Shown here: piece by piece, positions 25,532 through 33,143 of the stretch
Position numbering within the stretch: the first letter of the stretch is position 1
Layout: each line of letters begins with the position of its first letter
From: Longispora sp047121295
GTDB taxonomy: Bacteria; Actinomycetota; Actinomycetes; Mycobacteriales; Micromonosporaceae
Direction of reading: 5' to 3'
Assembly (NCBI RefSeq): GCF_047121295.1
Contig: NZ_CP139447.1
Span: 4,216,001-4,280,000 of the forward strand
DNA length: 64,000 nt
Notes under the pieces: generated by a model
Told to the model about the DNA's origin: nothing
The model's database searches: none
Seen by the model: only the letters and a program-made list of their open reading frames with translations
Translations under genes and position numbers: made by a program

Positions 25532-26935
25532 CTACCCCTCGGCCCGGGGTGTCCCGGCCGGGACACCCCCGCCCCGGGGCAGCGCGCCCCGGCCGGTCAG
25601 CGCGGCCATCGCGGCCGAGTCGGCGCCGACACCCGCCCCGAGCGCGCCGAGCAGCGCGCGGACCGCGAGGGCGGCGTCGAAGCCGTTGAGGTGCAGGGCC
25701 CGTTCGGCGCGCTCCAGCTCGGCGCCGGCGAGCGCGGCTGGCAGGGCCGCCGGCAGCGCGCCGCCGCCGGCCAGCAGCGGACGCACCCAGGCGCAGAACG
25801 CCCGGTACGCCTCGTGGGTGAAGTCGGTCTCGTAGCGGTCCGGCCGGTCCCAGGACAGGAACAGCCGCACCAGCTCGGGGTCCTCGGCGGCCAGGAACTC
25901 CTCGGCCCACAGCGCGTGGTTGCGACTGGTGGAGAACTTCTTGCCCTCCAACAGGTACAGCTCGTTGACCACGGCACCGCAGGCCTTGGCGGTGGGCACG
26001 CCGGCGGCGGCCAGGATCGCCGGGTACAGGATGGCGAAGTAGAAGGTGTTGTCCATCCCGTTGAAGTGCCAGACCCCCTCCACCTCCTCCCAGGCCGCGA
26101 CCCACTCGGCGAGCCCCACGGCGTCGGGGCGCAGGGCGCGCGCCGGGCCGTAGAGGTAGCTGAACCCGAGCTCCGAGGGGAAGTCGACGCGCAGCCCTTC
26201 GAGGGGGCCGTCGCACTCGATCCCCCAGTTCGTGGGGTACGCCAGCGGGATGTCCGGCAACGGCGCGTGCCGGTACTGCTCCAGCACCGTGCGCATCCGC
26301 ATCGGCCACTCGGCGCGCAGCCACTCGGTGGTGAGCCGTTCGCGGTAGTCCTCCAGCGGCAGCACCGGGATCGTGGCGACCAGGGGGCGGGGCGCGCCCC
26401 CGCACCGCGCGCAGCTCGGGTCCAGCAGGGTCTGCGCGGAGGTGAACCCGCCGCAGCCCTCGCACGACGTGCCGTTCGCGCCGGTGCCGCAGACCGGGCA
26501 CGTGCCGACGACGTAGGAGTGGTGCAGGGTGCGGTCGCAGTCGGCGCACGTGAGCAGGGTGAACTCGCGCATCGGCACGGTGCCGTTCTCCACCAGTTCG
26601 CGGAGCATCCGGGCGACGGCGCGGCGGTAGTCGGGGGCCTGCGGGTCGAGGAACGCGTCGTAGCCGATCCGCGCGCCGTCGAAGGCCGCCATGATCTGCC
26701 CCCGGTACCGGGTGACCATGTCCTCGACGTCCACGCCCTGCAGTTCGGCCTTGGTGAGCACGTAGTTGGGGTGCACGTCCACGCCCGCGAGGGTCAGGAC
26801 CCGCTCGCCCCGGGCCCGGGCGGCGCGCGAGGCGATGTCCGCCGCCAGGTACGGCCCGGACAGGTGCCCGATGTGCAGCGGCCCGTTGACGGTGGGCTGC
26901 GGGATGACGATGACGGTCACGCCGGCACTGGTCAC
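25532..26935 (-). CDS. Class I methionyl-tRNA-synthetase-like enzyme (hydrazine synthetase catalytic part)
   Basis: A 467-residue MetRS-like protein. The signature HIGH is at residues 21-24 (PLHIGHLSGP) and the KMSKS-like loop GKKFSTS at 331-337. Two zinc knuckles are intact: Cys130/133/146/149 and Cys158/161/175/178. It ends soon after the catalytic core, shorter than housekeeping MetRS and lacking a clear anticodon domain. Such proteins, fused to a cupin, form N-N bonds between N-hydroxylysine and an amino acid using ATP. Here the cupin is the separate preceding gene, linked by a GTGA overlap. A true tRNA ligase is less likely in this context. Confidence 0.88.
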   Translation of the reverse strand: MTSAGVTVIVIPQPTVNGPLHIGHLSGPYLAADIASRAARARGERVLTLAGVDVHPNYVLTKAELQGVDVEDMVTRYRGQIMAAFDGARIGYDAFLDPQAPDYRRAVARMLRELVENGTVPMREFTLLTCADCDRTLHHSYVVGTCPVCGTGANGTSCEGCGGFTSAQTLLDPSCARCGGAPRPLVATIPVLPLEDYRERLTTEWLRAEWPMRMRTVLEQYRHAPLPDIPLAYPTNWGIECDGPLEGLRVDFPSELGFSYLYGPARALRPDAVGLAEWVAAWEEVEGVWHFNGMDNTFYFAILYPAILAAAGVPTAKACGAVVNELYLLEGKKFSTSRNHALWAEEFLAAEDPELVRLFLSWDRPDRYETDFTHEAYRAFCAWVRPLLAGGGALPAALPAALAGAELERAERALHLNGFDAALAVRALLGALGAGVGADSAAMAALTGRGALPRGGGVPAGTPRAEG

Positions 26936-27285
26936 AGCGCTTTCTCCTCTGTCGTGAGCGGCATCCAGTAGGCGCTGAACACCACGAGGGGGACGTCGGC
27001 CGACCGGTTGCGGATGACGTGCGGCTCCTCGCTGTCGAGGAGGAACGCCGCGCCGACGGGTACGTCGGTGACCTGTCCGCCGGTCTCCACGGTCGCGACC
27101 CCGGAGACCACGATGGACAGCTCGAGTTCCGGGTGGCCGTCGCGGGGCCCGGACCCGCCGGGCGGGATCGTGTACCACATGGCCTGAAACGGCATGGTCC
27201 CGTCGAGCCCGTACTGCTCCCACCGGGCGACGTCGACGACCCCGATGGCGGAGGACTCCGCCGAGCCGCTGCTGAACTGACGCAT
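26932..27285 (-). CDS. Stand-alone cupin, partner of the MetRS-like hydrazine synthetase
   Basis: A 117-residue single cupin domain. Metal-binding positions are His51, Glu53 and Glu55 in DGHPELELS and His89 in EEPHVIRNRS, with an IPPGG turn before motif 1. In described hydrazine synthetases this domain is fused to the MetRS-like domain; here it is its own gene, directly upstream and overlapping by 4 bp. A GGAAGG ribosome site precedes ATG 27285. It is the first gene of the minus-strand arm and is transcribed from the shared divergent region. Confidence 0.85.
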   Translation of the reverse strand: MRQFSSGSAESSAIGVVDVARWEQYGLDGTMPFQAMWYTIPPGGSGPRDGHPELELSIVVSGVATVETGGQVTDVPVGAAFLLDSEEPHVIRNRSADVPLVVFSAYWMPLTTEEKAL

Positions 27286-27377
27286 AACTACCTTCCCATC
27301 TCGCGAACGCGGATACGGAGAGTGAGTTGAGGTGAAGGGGCAGCCCGAGATTCCAAGGTGGCGCGGCAGGAGGATAT

Positions 27378-27405
27378 AACGCGTGACTGCGCCCTGTCAC
27401 GCGTT
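27378..27405. promoter_or_regulatory. Perfect 10-bp inverted repeat in the control region
   Basis: AACGCGTGAC (27378-27387), an 8-bp spacer, then GTCACGCGTT (27396-27405), perfectly inverted. Size and symmetry fit a dimeric regulator operator. An RNA hairpin is the alternative. Confidence 0.7.
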
Positions 27406-27526
27406 GATCTTCATCAATGATCAAACGTCAAAAGTCGTACGGAGGGATGGTGATAAAACGATCCGGTATCGGCGGATTGATATTGATCATGGTCGACACC
27501 ATTGAAGCTTCCTCACAATTGATCAA
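27404..27526. promoter_or_regulatory. Cluster of TTGATC motifs
   Basis: TTGATC occurs at 27404-27409, inverted as GATCAA at 27419-27424 (9-bp spacer), at 27483-27488, and as the palindrome TTGATCAA at 27519-27526. Four occurrences in 123 bp of GC-rich DNA suggest regulator binding sites. Confidence 0.5.
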
Positions 27527-27685
27527 GACCACATTGGACAGTCTCCAGCGTTTCGGCCGATTTGGCCCGGGCGGTCCTTTCGGCCGTCAACAAAAGTCGG
27601 AATGCAGGGTTGCTTGTGGACAGTCGCCGACCTATTGTTCACTCAGCCCGGGGGGCCACGATCAACGCGATCCATGGAGGCCATC

Positions 27686-28402
27686 GTGAACATGGGAGTT
27701 CCCTCGCGCGACGCCGCGGCGATCCCGTTGTGGGACGGCGCGTACGACGCGACGCAGCTGGGTGGTCAGGCCAACCTGTGGGGCGACCCGCCGGTCCCGC
27801 ACGCGGCGAAGGCCGCCCGGATGTTCGCGGAAAACGGCGCCGCCGTCATCCTCGACCTGCCCTGCGGGGACGGCCGCAACCTGCCGCCCCTCGCGGCCGG
27901 CGCGCCCGTGCTCCTCGCTGGCGACACCTCCCCGAACGCGATGGCGATCGCCGAGAAGGTCGTCGACCGCGCCGGCGTCCGCGACCGGGTGGTGTTCGTG
28001 CGGACCGACGCGTTCGACACCGGACTGCTGCCGGACTCCGTCGACGGGATCTTCTCCTGGGACCTGCTCGGCCACCTCACCGACCCCGGCGCCGCGCTGC
28101 TGGAGTTCCACCGGGTGCTGCGCCCCGGCGGCGCCATTGTCGCCAACATGTGGACGATGAACGACTGTCAGGTGAGTGACCCGAATATCCGCGAGGTGGC
28201 ACCCAAGGAGTACATCGACCATTTCGATTTCTACTGCCGCTTCTACGACCGCGACGACCTCGACAAGCTGCTGGAGTCCGTCGGGATGATCACCGAATCG
28301 GTCGAGACCGCGAGTTGGTGGGAACCACCGCACGCCGGATACCGGGAATACGAACACGAACACGAGAGTCTGATCTTCACGATCAGGAAAGCCGGCTCCT
28401 GA
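27686..28402 (+). CDS. Class I SAM-dependent methyltransferase
   Basis: A 238-residue Rossmann-fold methyltransferase. Motif I is ILDLPCGDGRNL, motif II LLAGDTSPNAM, motif III VFVRTDAFDTG and motif IV FSWDLLGHLTDP, followed by LRPGGAIVANMW. The start is taken as GTG 27686, since GGAGG lies 5 bp upstream; ATGs at 27674 and 27692 are alternatives. It is the first gene of the plus-strand arm. It likely methylates N, O or C of an intermediate, and the target is not evident. Confidence 0.85.
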   Translation: MNMGVPSRDAAAIPLWDGAYDATQLGGQANLWGDPPVPHAAKAARMFAENGAAVILDLPCGDGRNLPPLAAGAPVLLAGDTSPNAMAIAEKVVDRAGVRDRVVFVRTDAFDTGLLPDSVDGIFSWDLLGHLTDPGAALLEFHRVLRPGGAIVANMWTMNDCQVSDPNIREVAPKEYIDHFDFYCRFYDRDDLDKLLESVGMITESVETASWWEPPHAGYREYEHEHESLIFTIRKAGS

Positions 28403-28439
28403 GAATTCGCCGGAAGCCTTTCCCGGAAGAAGGGTTCTC

Positions 28440-29411
28440 ATGACGTCGCGCTCTCTCCAGGAACTCCGGCAGACAATGGGGTCGACGGAATTCGGAATCG
28501 GTAAGGGATACGCGCCCGCGCACCACGGGGAGCTTCTGCAGGGCGTGTTCCACGACGGTTCCGGGCACCTCCGCCGGGCCCTGGTGACGCTGCCGCAGTC
28601 CGACCGGGGCACCCGGGCCGTGTTCCGCCCGAGCCAGAGCCACTGGGGCGTCGTCGGCTCCCCCGGGCTGACGAAGGTCCGCCGCGCCGCCGTCCTCGCC
28701 CTGCGCGAGTTCGCCGGCCGGACCGGCGCGGCCAAGGGCGGGCACATCGAGATCGTCAGCGACGTACCCGTCGGCATCGGCATGGGGTCCTCCACCAGCG
28801 ACGTCACCGCCACCATCCGGGCGGTCGCCGACTACCACGGCGTCACCCTGTCCCGGGAGGAACTGGGCCGGCTCGCCGTCCTCGCCGAGTGCGCCTCGGA
28901 CCCGATCATGATCGACGACCGGGTGGTGCTGTTCGCGCACCGCGACGGGGTGGTGCTGGAGACCCTGGGCCACCGGCTGCCGCCGCTGCTCGTCGTGGGC
29001 TGCGACACCCGGCCCGGGACCCGGGTGGACACCGACCGGTTCCCGCCCGCCGAGTACGGCGACCGGGAGATCGGGTGCTTCGGGGTGCTGCGCGCCGCCC
29101 TGCGCCGCGCGATGGCCAACGAGGACGTGGCGCTCCTCGGCCGGGTCGCCACGGCCAGCGCCCGGATCAACCAGCGGTTCCTGCCCAAGGACAACCTGGA
29201 ACCCCTGCTGGAACTGTGCCTGGCGTACGGCGGACACGGGATCCAGATCGCCCACAGCGGGACGGTGGCCGGGCTGATCTTCGACGCCCGCCGACCCGAC
29301 GCGCACGACGCCGCCGTGCTGTGCGCCGCGCGGATCGAGGCCATGGGACTGGTCGTCACGACCGTGATCGGTGCGCCACCCGGCGGCACCGCCGACGAGA
29401 GGGCCGCATAG
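28440..29411 (+). CDS. GHMP-family kinase resembling L-threonine kinase PduX
   Basis: A 323-residue GHMP kinase. The N-terminal segment is GYAPAHHGELLQGVF, the glycine/serine-rich ATP loop is PVGIGMGSSTSDVTA, and the C-terminal motif is GIQIAHSGTVAGLIF. This matches PduX-like threonine kinases, which phosphorylate the hydroxyl of L-threonine, or related homoserine kinases. Here it could make an O-phospho amino acid as an activated substrate for the next gene, a cysteine-synthase-like PLP enzyme, whose GTG overlaps this stop (TAGTG). The coupling supports this; the amino acid is unknown. Confidence 0.83.
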   Translation: MTSRSLQELRQTMGSTEFGIGKGYAPAHHGELLQGVFHDGSGHLRRALVTLPQSDRGTRAVFRPSQSHWGVVGSPGLTKVRRAAVLALREFAGRTGAAKGGHIEIVSDVPVGIGMGSSTSDVTATIRAVADYHGVTLSREELGRLAVLAECASDPIMIDDRVVLFAHRDGVVLETLGHRLPPLLVVGCDTRPGTRVDTDRFPPAEYGDREIGCFGVLRAALRRAMANEDVALLGRVATASARINQRFLPKDNLEPLLELCLAYGGHGIQIAHSGTVAGLIFDARRPDAHDAAVLCAARIEAMGLVVTTVIGAPPGGTADERAA

Positions 29412-30451
29412 TGAACATCCGCACCGGGTACGAGGAGGCCACCGAGGCCTACCAGCTTCCCCGGCTCGTCCGGCTCGGGCCCAACCTGTACGGCGCGTGC
29501 TTCACCCTGATGAAGATGATCCCGGCCCGCTACATCCTCCGCCGGGCACTCGACGAGGGCCGGCTGCCCGCCGACGCCACGATCGTGGAGACCACCTCCG
29601 GCACCTTCGGCCTGGCCCTCGCGATGCAGGCCGTGCACCTGGACCGGCGGCTGATCCTGGTCAGCGACCCCGTCGTGGACGAACGGCTCTACCGCCGGCT
29701 CACCGACCTCGGCGCCGTCGTCGAACGGGTACCGGCCTCGGCGGGCGCGGCCCCCGGCGGATACCAGGCGGCCCGGCTCGACCGGCTGCACGAGATCCGG
29801 GCCGGACTGCCGGACAGCTTCTGGCCGGAGCAGTACTCCAACCCCGACAACCCCCGCTCGTACGCCGCCGTGTCCGAGCTGATGCTCGAATCCCTCGGCC
29901 AGGTCGACTGCCTCGTCGGCCCGGTCGGCTCCGGCGGCTCGATGACCGGCACCACCACCTACCTGCGCTCCGTGGTCCCCGAATGCCGGGCGATCGCCGT
30001 CGACACCCACCACAGCATCCTGTTCGGGCACCCCGACGGGCACCGCGAGCTGCGCGGGCTCGGCATGGGCCTGATGCCCGACAACCTCGACCACACCGTG
30101 TTCGACGAGGTGCACTGGACCGCCGCCGGCGCCGCCTACCAGGCCACCCGGCGACTGCACCGGCGGCACGGGCTGTTCATGGGGCCGACGAGCGGGGCGG
30201 CGTACCTCGTGGCGGACTGGTGGGCCCGGCAGCACCCGCAGGCGCTGACCGTCGTGATGCTCCCCGACGAGGGCTACCGCTACCAGGACACCGTCTACGA
30301 CGACGCCTGGCTCGCCGCTGCCGGGCACACCGCCGCGCCCCCGACCGGCCCGCAGGCCCTCGACGACCCCACCCGGGCCGACGGCGTCTGGACCAGCTAC
30401 GCCTGGGCCCGCCGCTCGCACGCCGAGGTGATGGCGGGGGTCCCGGCATGA
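29411..30451 (+). CDS. Cysteine-synthase-like PLP enzyme
   Basis: A 346-residue fold-type II PLP protein. Lys35 in FTLMKMIPARY is the probable Schiff-base Lys. VETTSGTFGLALA replaces the usual TSGNTG loop, GPVGSGGSMTG is the phosphate loop, and GPTSGAAYL follows late. The family performs beta-replacement on O-phospho- or O-acetylserine. Because a GHMP kinase precedes it directly, beta- or gamma-replacement of a phosphorylated hydroxy amino acid is plausible. It differs clearly from the SbnA-like gene at 62165. Its stop overlaps the next start (ATGA). Confidence 0.84.
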   Translation: MNIRTGYEEATEAYQLPRLVRLGPNLYGACFTLMKMIPARYILRRALDEGRLPADATIVETTSGTFGLALAMQAVHLDRRLILVSDPVVDERLYRRLTDLGAVVERVPASAGAAPGGYQAARLDRLHEIRAGLPDSFWPEQYSNPDNPRSYAAVSELMLESLGQVDCLVGPVGSGGSMTGTTTYLRSVVPECRAIAVDTHHSILFGHPDGHRELRGLGMGLMPDNLDHTVFDEVHWTAAGAAYQATRRLHRRHGLFMGPTSGAAYLVADWWARQHPQALTVVMLPDEGYRYQDTVYDDAWLAAAGHTAAPPTGPQALDDPTRADGVWTSYAWARRSHAEVMAGVPA

Positions 30452-31965
30452 CGGCGGCCCCCGACACCCCGGGCACCCCCGGCACCCCCGGCACCCCCGG
30501 CACCCCCGGCACCCCCGGCACCGGCCGCAACCTCGGCCAGCTGCGCGCCCGCACCCGGCACGTCGTCTACGGCGACCTCTCCCCCGCCGACATCGCCGCC
30601 GAGCTGCCCCCGATGATCCGGGTCGACCGGGCGCACGTCGCGATGCTCGCCGCCCGGGGCCTCGTGCGCCCCGGGGCGGCCGGCGCGCTGCTGCGCTGCA
30701 TGGCCGACCTGACCGCCACCGGGTACGCGCCCCTCCTGCGTCGGCCCGCGCCGCGCGGCCTGTTCCTGATGTACGAGGGCTACCTCATCGAACGGCTCGG
30801 CGCGGACGTCGGCGGGGTGCTGCACACCGGCCGGTCCCGCAACGACCTGAAGGCCACCATCACGAACCTGGCGTTCCGGGACTGGGTCCTCGACGTCGGC
30901 GAGCAGGCCGTCCGCCTCGAAGGGGTGCTGCTGAACAGGGCCCGGGCGCACCGGGCGGTCGTGATGCCGGTGTACACCCACTTCCAGGCCGCGATGCCCG
31001 TCACCTACGGGCACTACCTGCTCGGGGTGGCCCTCGCGGTCGGCCGCGAACTCGACGCGCTGCGCGCCGCCGCCGAGGGGCTGCGGGTCTGCCCGCTCGG
31101 CGCGGGCGCGGTGGCCGGCACCGACCTGCCGATCGACCCCGCTCACACCGCCCGGCTCCTCGGGTTCTCCGCGACCGCCCCGCACGCCCTGGACGCCGTG
31201 GCCAGCCGGGACGTGCCGCTGCGCCTCCTCGCGGCCGCCGCCGGGTTGGCCGTGGTGCTCAGCAGGCTCGCGACGGACCTGCAGCTGTGGAGTACCCGGG
31301 AATTCGGGTTCGTGAATTTTCCCGACCGGCTCGTCGGGGGCAGCTCGGCCATGCCGCAGAAGCGCAACGCCTTCCTGCTGGAGCACGTCAAGGCCAAGCC
31401 GGGGCAGGCGATCGGCGCGTGGGCGGCGGCAGCGGCGGCGATGGCCACGACGCCGTTCACCAACTCCATCGAGGTCGGCACCGAGGCCGTGGCCAGCGTG
31501 TGGCACGGGCTGCGGGCCGTCGAGGACGCGGTGCTGCTCAGCCAGGTCCTCGTCAGCGGGGCCCGGCCCGACGGGACCCGGACGCGGGCGGCGGCCGAGG
31601 CCGGGTTCACCACCGCCACCTCGGTGGCCAACCGGCTCGTGCGGGCCGGGGTGCCGTTCCGGACCGCGCACCACCAGGTCGGCGACGCGGTGCGCCGGGC
31701 CGTCGACGCCGGCTCCACGGATCTGGCGGCGTTCGGGCCGCCCGGCTGGCTCGACGGCACCGGCCTGACCGGCCTGGACCTCGCCGACCTGGTCGCCGAG
31801 CACACGCACGGCGGCGGCCCCGGCGACTTCACCGGACCGCACGCGACCGCGACCCTGGGCTGGTCGGCGCGCCGCCGGTGGCTGTGCGACTGGCGGGACA
31901 CGGTACGGGCCGGCGACGTGGAACTGGCCTCCGAGGTGCGCCGGCTGTCCGGGGAGGACGCGTGA
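30448..31965 (+). CDS. Argininosuccinate-lyase-like enzyme (fumarase/aspartase superfamily)
   Basis: A 505-residue lyase. Conserved parts are LHTGRSRNDLKATITN (TGRSRND substrate loop), VYTHFQAAMPVTYGHYL (His base region) and the signature GGSSAMPQKRN with the catalytic Ser. The N-terminal ~25 residues are a Pro-Gly-Thr repeat encoded by a 9-bp tandem repeat. Primary arginine synthesis is unlikely because the gene is embedded in a coupled operon next to an ATP-grasp gene. An ATP-grasp plus lyase pair could add aspartate and release fumarate, leaving an amide, amidine or hydrazide nitrogen. This is inference. Confidence 0.83.
   Translation: MTAAPDTPGTPGTPGTPGTPGTPGTGRNLGQLRARTRHVVYGDLSPADIAAELPPMIRVDRAHVAMLAARGLVRPGAAGALLRCMADLTATGYAPLLRRPAPRGLFLMYEGYLIERLGADVGGVLHTGRSRNDLKATITNLAFRDWVLDVGEQAVRLEGVLLNRARAHRAVVMPVYTHFQAAMPVTYGHYLLGVALAVGRELDALRAAAEGLRVCPLGAGAVAGTDLPIDPAHTARLLGFSATAPHALDAVASRDVPLRLLAAAAGLAVVLSRLATDLQLWSTREFGFVNFPDRLVGGSSAMPQKRNAFLLEHVKAKPGQAIGAWAAAAAAMATTPFTNSIEVGTEAVASVWHGLRAVEDAVLLSQVLVSGARPDGTRTRAAAEAGFTTATSVANRLVRAGVPFRTAHHQVGDAVRRAVDAGSTDLAAFGPPGWLDGTGLTGLDLADLVAEHTHGGGPGDFTGPHATATLGWSARRRWLCDWRDTVRAGDVELASEVRRLSGEDA
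30472..30516 (+). repeat. 9-bp tandem repeat encoding Pro-Gly-Thr
   Basis: Five perfect copies of GGCACCCCC, with a degenerate copy on each side, at the 5' end of the lyase gene. Because the unit is 9 bp, copy-number change would lengthen or shorten a Pro-Gly-Thr linker without a frameshift. Confidence 0.9.
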
Positions 31966-33143
31966 CCGACTGGTTCGTGCTGGTGGAGAGCAACACGACG
32001 GGCACGGGCCGGCTGTTCGCCCGCGCCGCCCGTGACCTGGGGCTGCGCCCCGTGCTGTTCGCCCGCGACCCCGCCCGCTACCCCTACGTCGCCGCCGACG
32101 CGCTCGACCACCGGGTGCTCGACACCACCGACGCGGCGGCCGTCCTGGCCGGCTGCCGGGCGCTCGGCGGCCGGATCGCCGGCGTGACCAGCAGCTCCGA
32201 GTACTTCGTCGCCACCGCAGCCGGGGTGGCCCGCGCCCTCGACCTGCCGCACCCGGACCCCGACGCCGTCCGCGACTGCCGGGACAAGCCCACCCAGCGG
32301 CGCGCGCTGCGCGACAAGGGCGTCGCGGGCCCGCTGTTCGGCGACGCCCGCACCCCCGACGAGGCCGTGGCCGTGGCGGGCGCGATCGGCTGTCCGGTGG
32401 TGGTCAAGCCGGCCGCGGGCTCCGGCTCGATCGGGGTGCGGTTCTGCGCCACCCCCGACGAGGTGCACGCCGCCGCCGAGGCCGTCCTCGGCGAGCTGCC
32501 CGGACTGCCGGCGCAGGGGGCGGTGCTCGTGGAGGAGTACCTGGACGGGCCCGAGTACTCCGTGGAGACCCTGGACGAGCACGTCGTCGGCGTGACCCGC
32601 AAGCACCTGGGCACCAAGCCCTATTTCGTGGAGACCGGCCACGACTTCCCCGCGCCCGTCGGCGGGCCCCTGACCACGTCGTTGGGGGACGCGGCCGTGG
32701 CGGCCCTGCGCGCCCTAGGCCTCGGCTGGGGGCCGGCGCACGTCGAGCTGCGGCACACCCGGCGCGGGCCGTGCGTCGTGGAGGTCAACCCCCGGCTGGC
32801 CGGCGGCATGATCCCGCGCGTCGTCCAGGAGTCGTGCGGGGTGGACATGATCGCGCAGGTGGTGGCCCGGGTCGCCGGGCGGCCCGCCGACCCGACCCCG
32901 GCGCGGGCCCGGCCCGCGTCGATCCGGTTCCTGGTCGCCGACAGGGGTGGCCGGCTCACCGGGGTCCTCGGCGTCGACGCCGCGCGCGCCGTGCCCGGGG
33001 TCGTCGAGGTCGCCCTGCTCCGCGAGCCCGGCGAACTCGTCCTGCGGCACTCCTTCCAGGACCGGCTCGCCTATGTCATCGCGACCGGCCCGCAGGCCGC
33101 CGACGCCGGCCTGCGCGCCCTCGACGCCCGGATCACGCCGTGA
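31962..33143 (+). CDS. ATP-grasp ligase C, paired with the lyase
   Basis: A 393-residue ATP-grasp enzyme with FVLVESNTTGTGRLFARAA at the N-terminus, CRDKPTQRRALRDKGV, CPVVVKPAAGSGSIGV (ATP Lys and Gly loop), VLVEEYLDGPEYSVETL, and HVELRHTRRGPCVVEVNPRL (metal Glu/Asn). Homologues next to argininosuccinate-lyase-like genes recur in natural product clusters. GTG 31962 overlaps the lyase stop. It is the third classical ATP-grasp of the cluster and likely activates a carboxylate for ligation to an amino acid. Confidence 0.88.
   Translation: MTDWFVLVESNTTGTGRLFARAARDLGLRPVLFARDPARYPYVAADALDHRVLDTTDAAAVLAGCRALGGRIAGVTSSSEYFVATAAGVARALDLPHPDPDAVRDCRDKPTQRRALRDKGVAGPLFGDARTPDEAVAVAGAIGCPVVVKPAAGSGSIGVRFCATPDEVHAAAEAVLGELPGLPAQGAVLVEEYLDGPEYSVETLDEHVVGVTRKHLGTKPYFVETGHDFPAPVGGPLTTSLGDAAVAALRALGLGWGPAHVELRHTRRGPCVVEVNPRLAGGMIPRVVQESCGVDMIAQVVARVAGRPADPTPARARPASIRFLVADRGGRLTGVLGVDAARAVPGVVEVALLREPGELVLRHSFQDRLAYVIATGPQAADAGLRALDARITP

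Larger units (their letters stand above)
27286..27685. promoter_or_regulatory. 400-bp divergent control region of the biosynthetic cluster
   Basis: This is the lowest-GC stretch of the cluster, between the cupin and methyltransferase genes. It should carry promoters for both arms. No convincing protein gene is seen; a 90-codon frame from 27417 lacks coding-like composition. Distinct inverted repeats and TTGATC motifs inside it are listed separately. No regulator gene occurs within the cluster, so control must come from elsewhere. Confidence 0.7.

Noticed and set aside
25532..26935. Housekeeping methionyl-tRNA synthetase
   Set aside because: No clear anticodon-binding domain, shorter than MetRS, and locked in an operon with a cupin, an N-hydroxylase and an FAD oxidase.
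27417..27689. 90-codon ORF in the divergent control region
   Set aside because: No ribosome site with good spacing and no coding-like composition; the region is better read as regulatory.
30472..30516. Possible CRISPR or minisatellite array
   Set aside because: The units are only 9 bp, directly adjacent without spacers and inside a coding frame, so it is a coding tandem repeat.
30448..31965. Arginine-biosynthesis argininosuccinate lyase
   Set aside because: No argG or other arg genes are adjacent and the gene is translationally coupled to biosynthetic enzymes on both sides.
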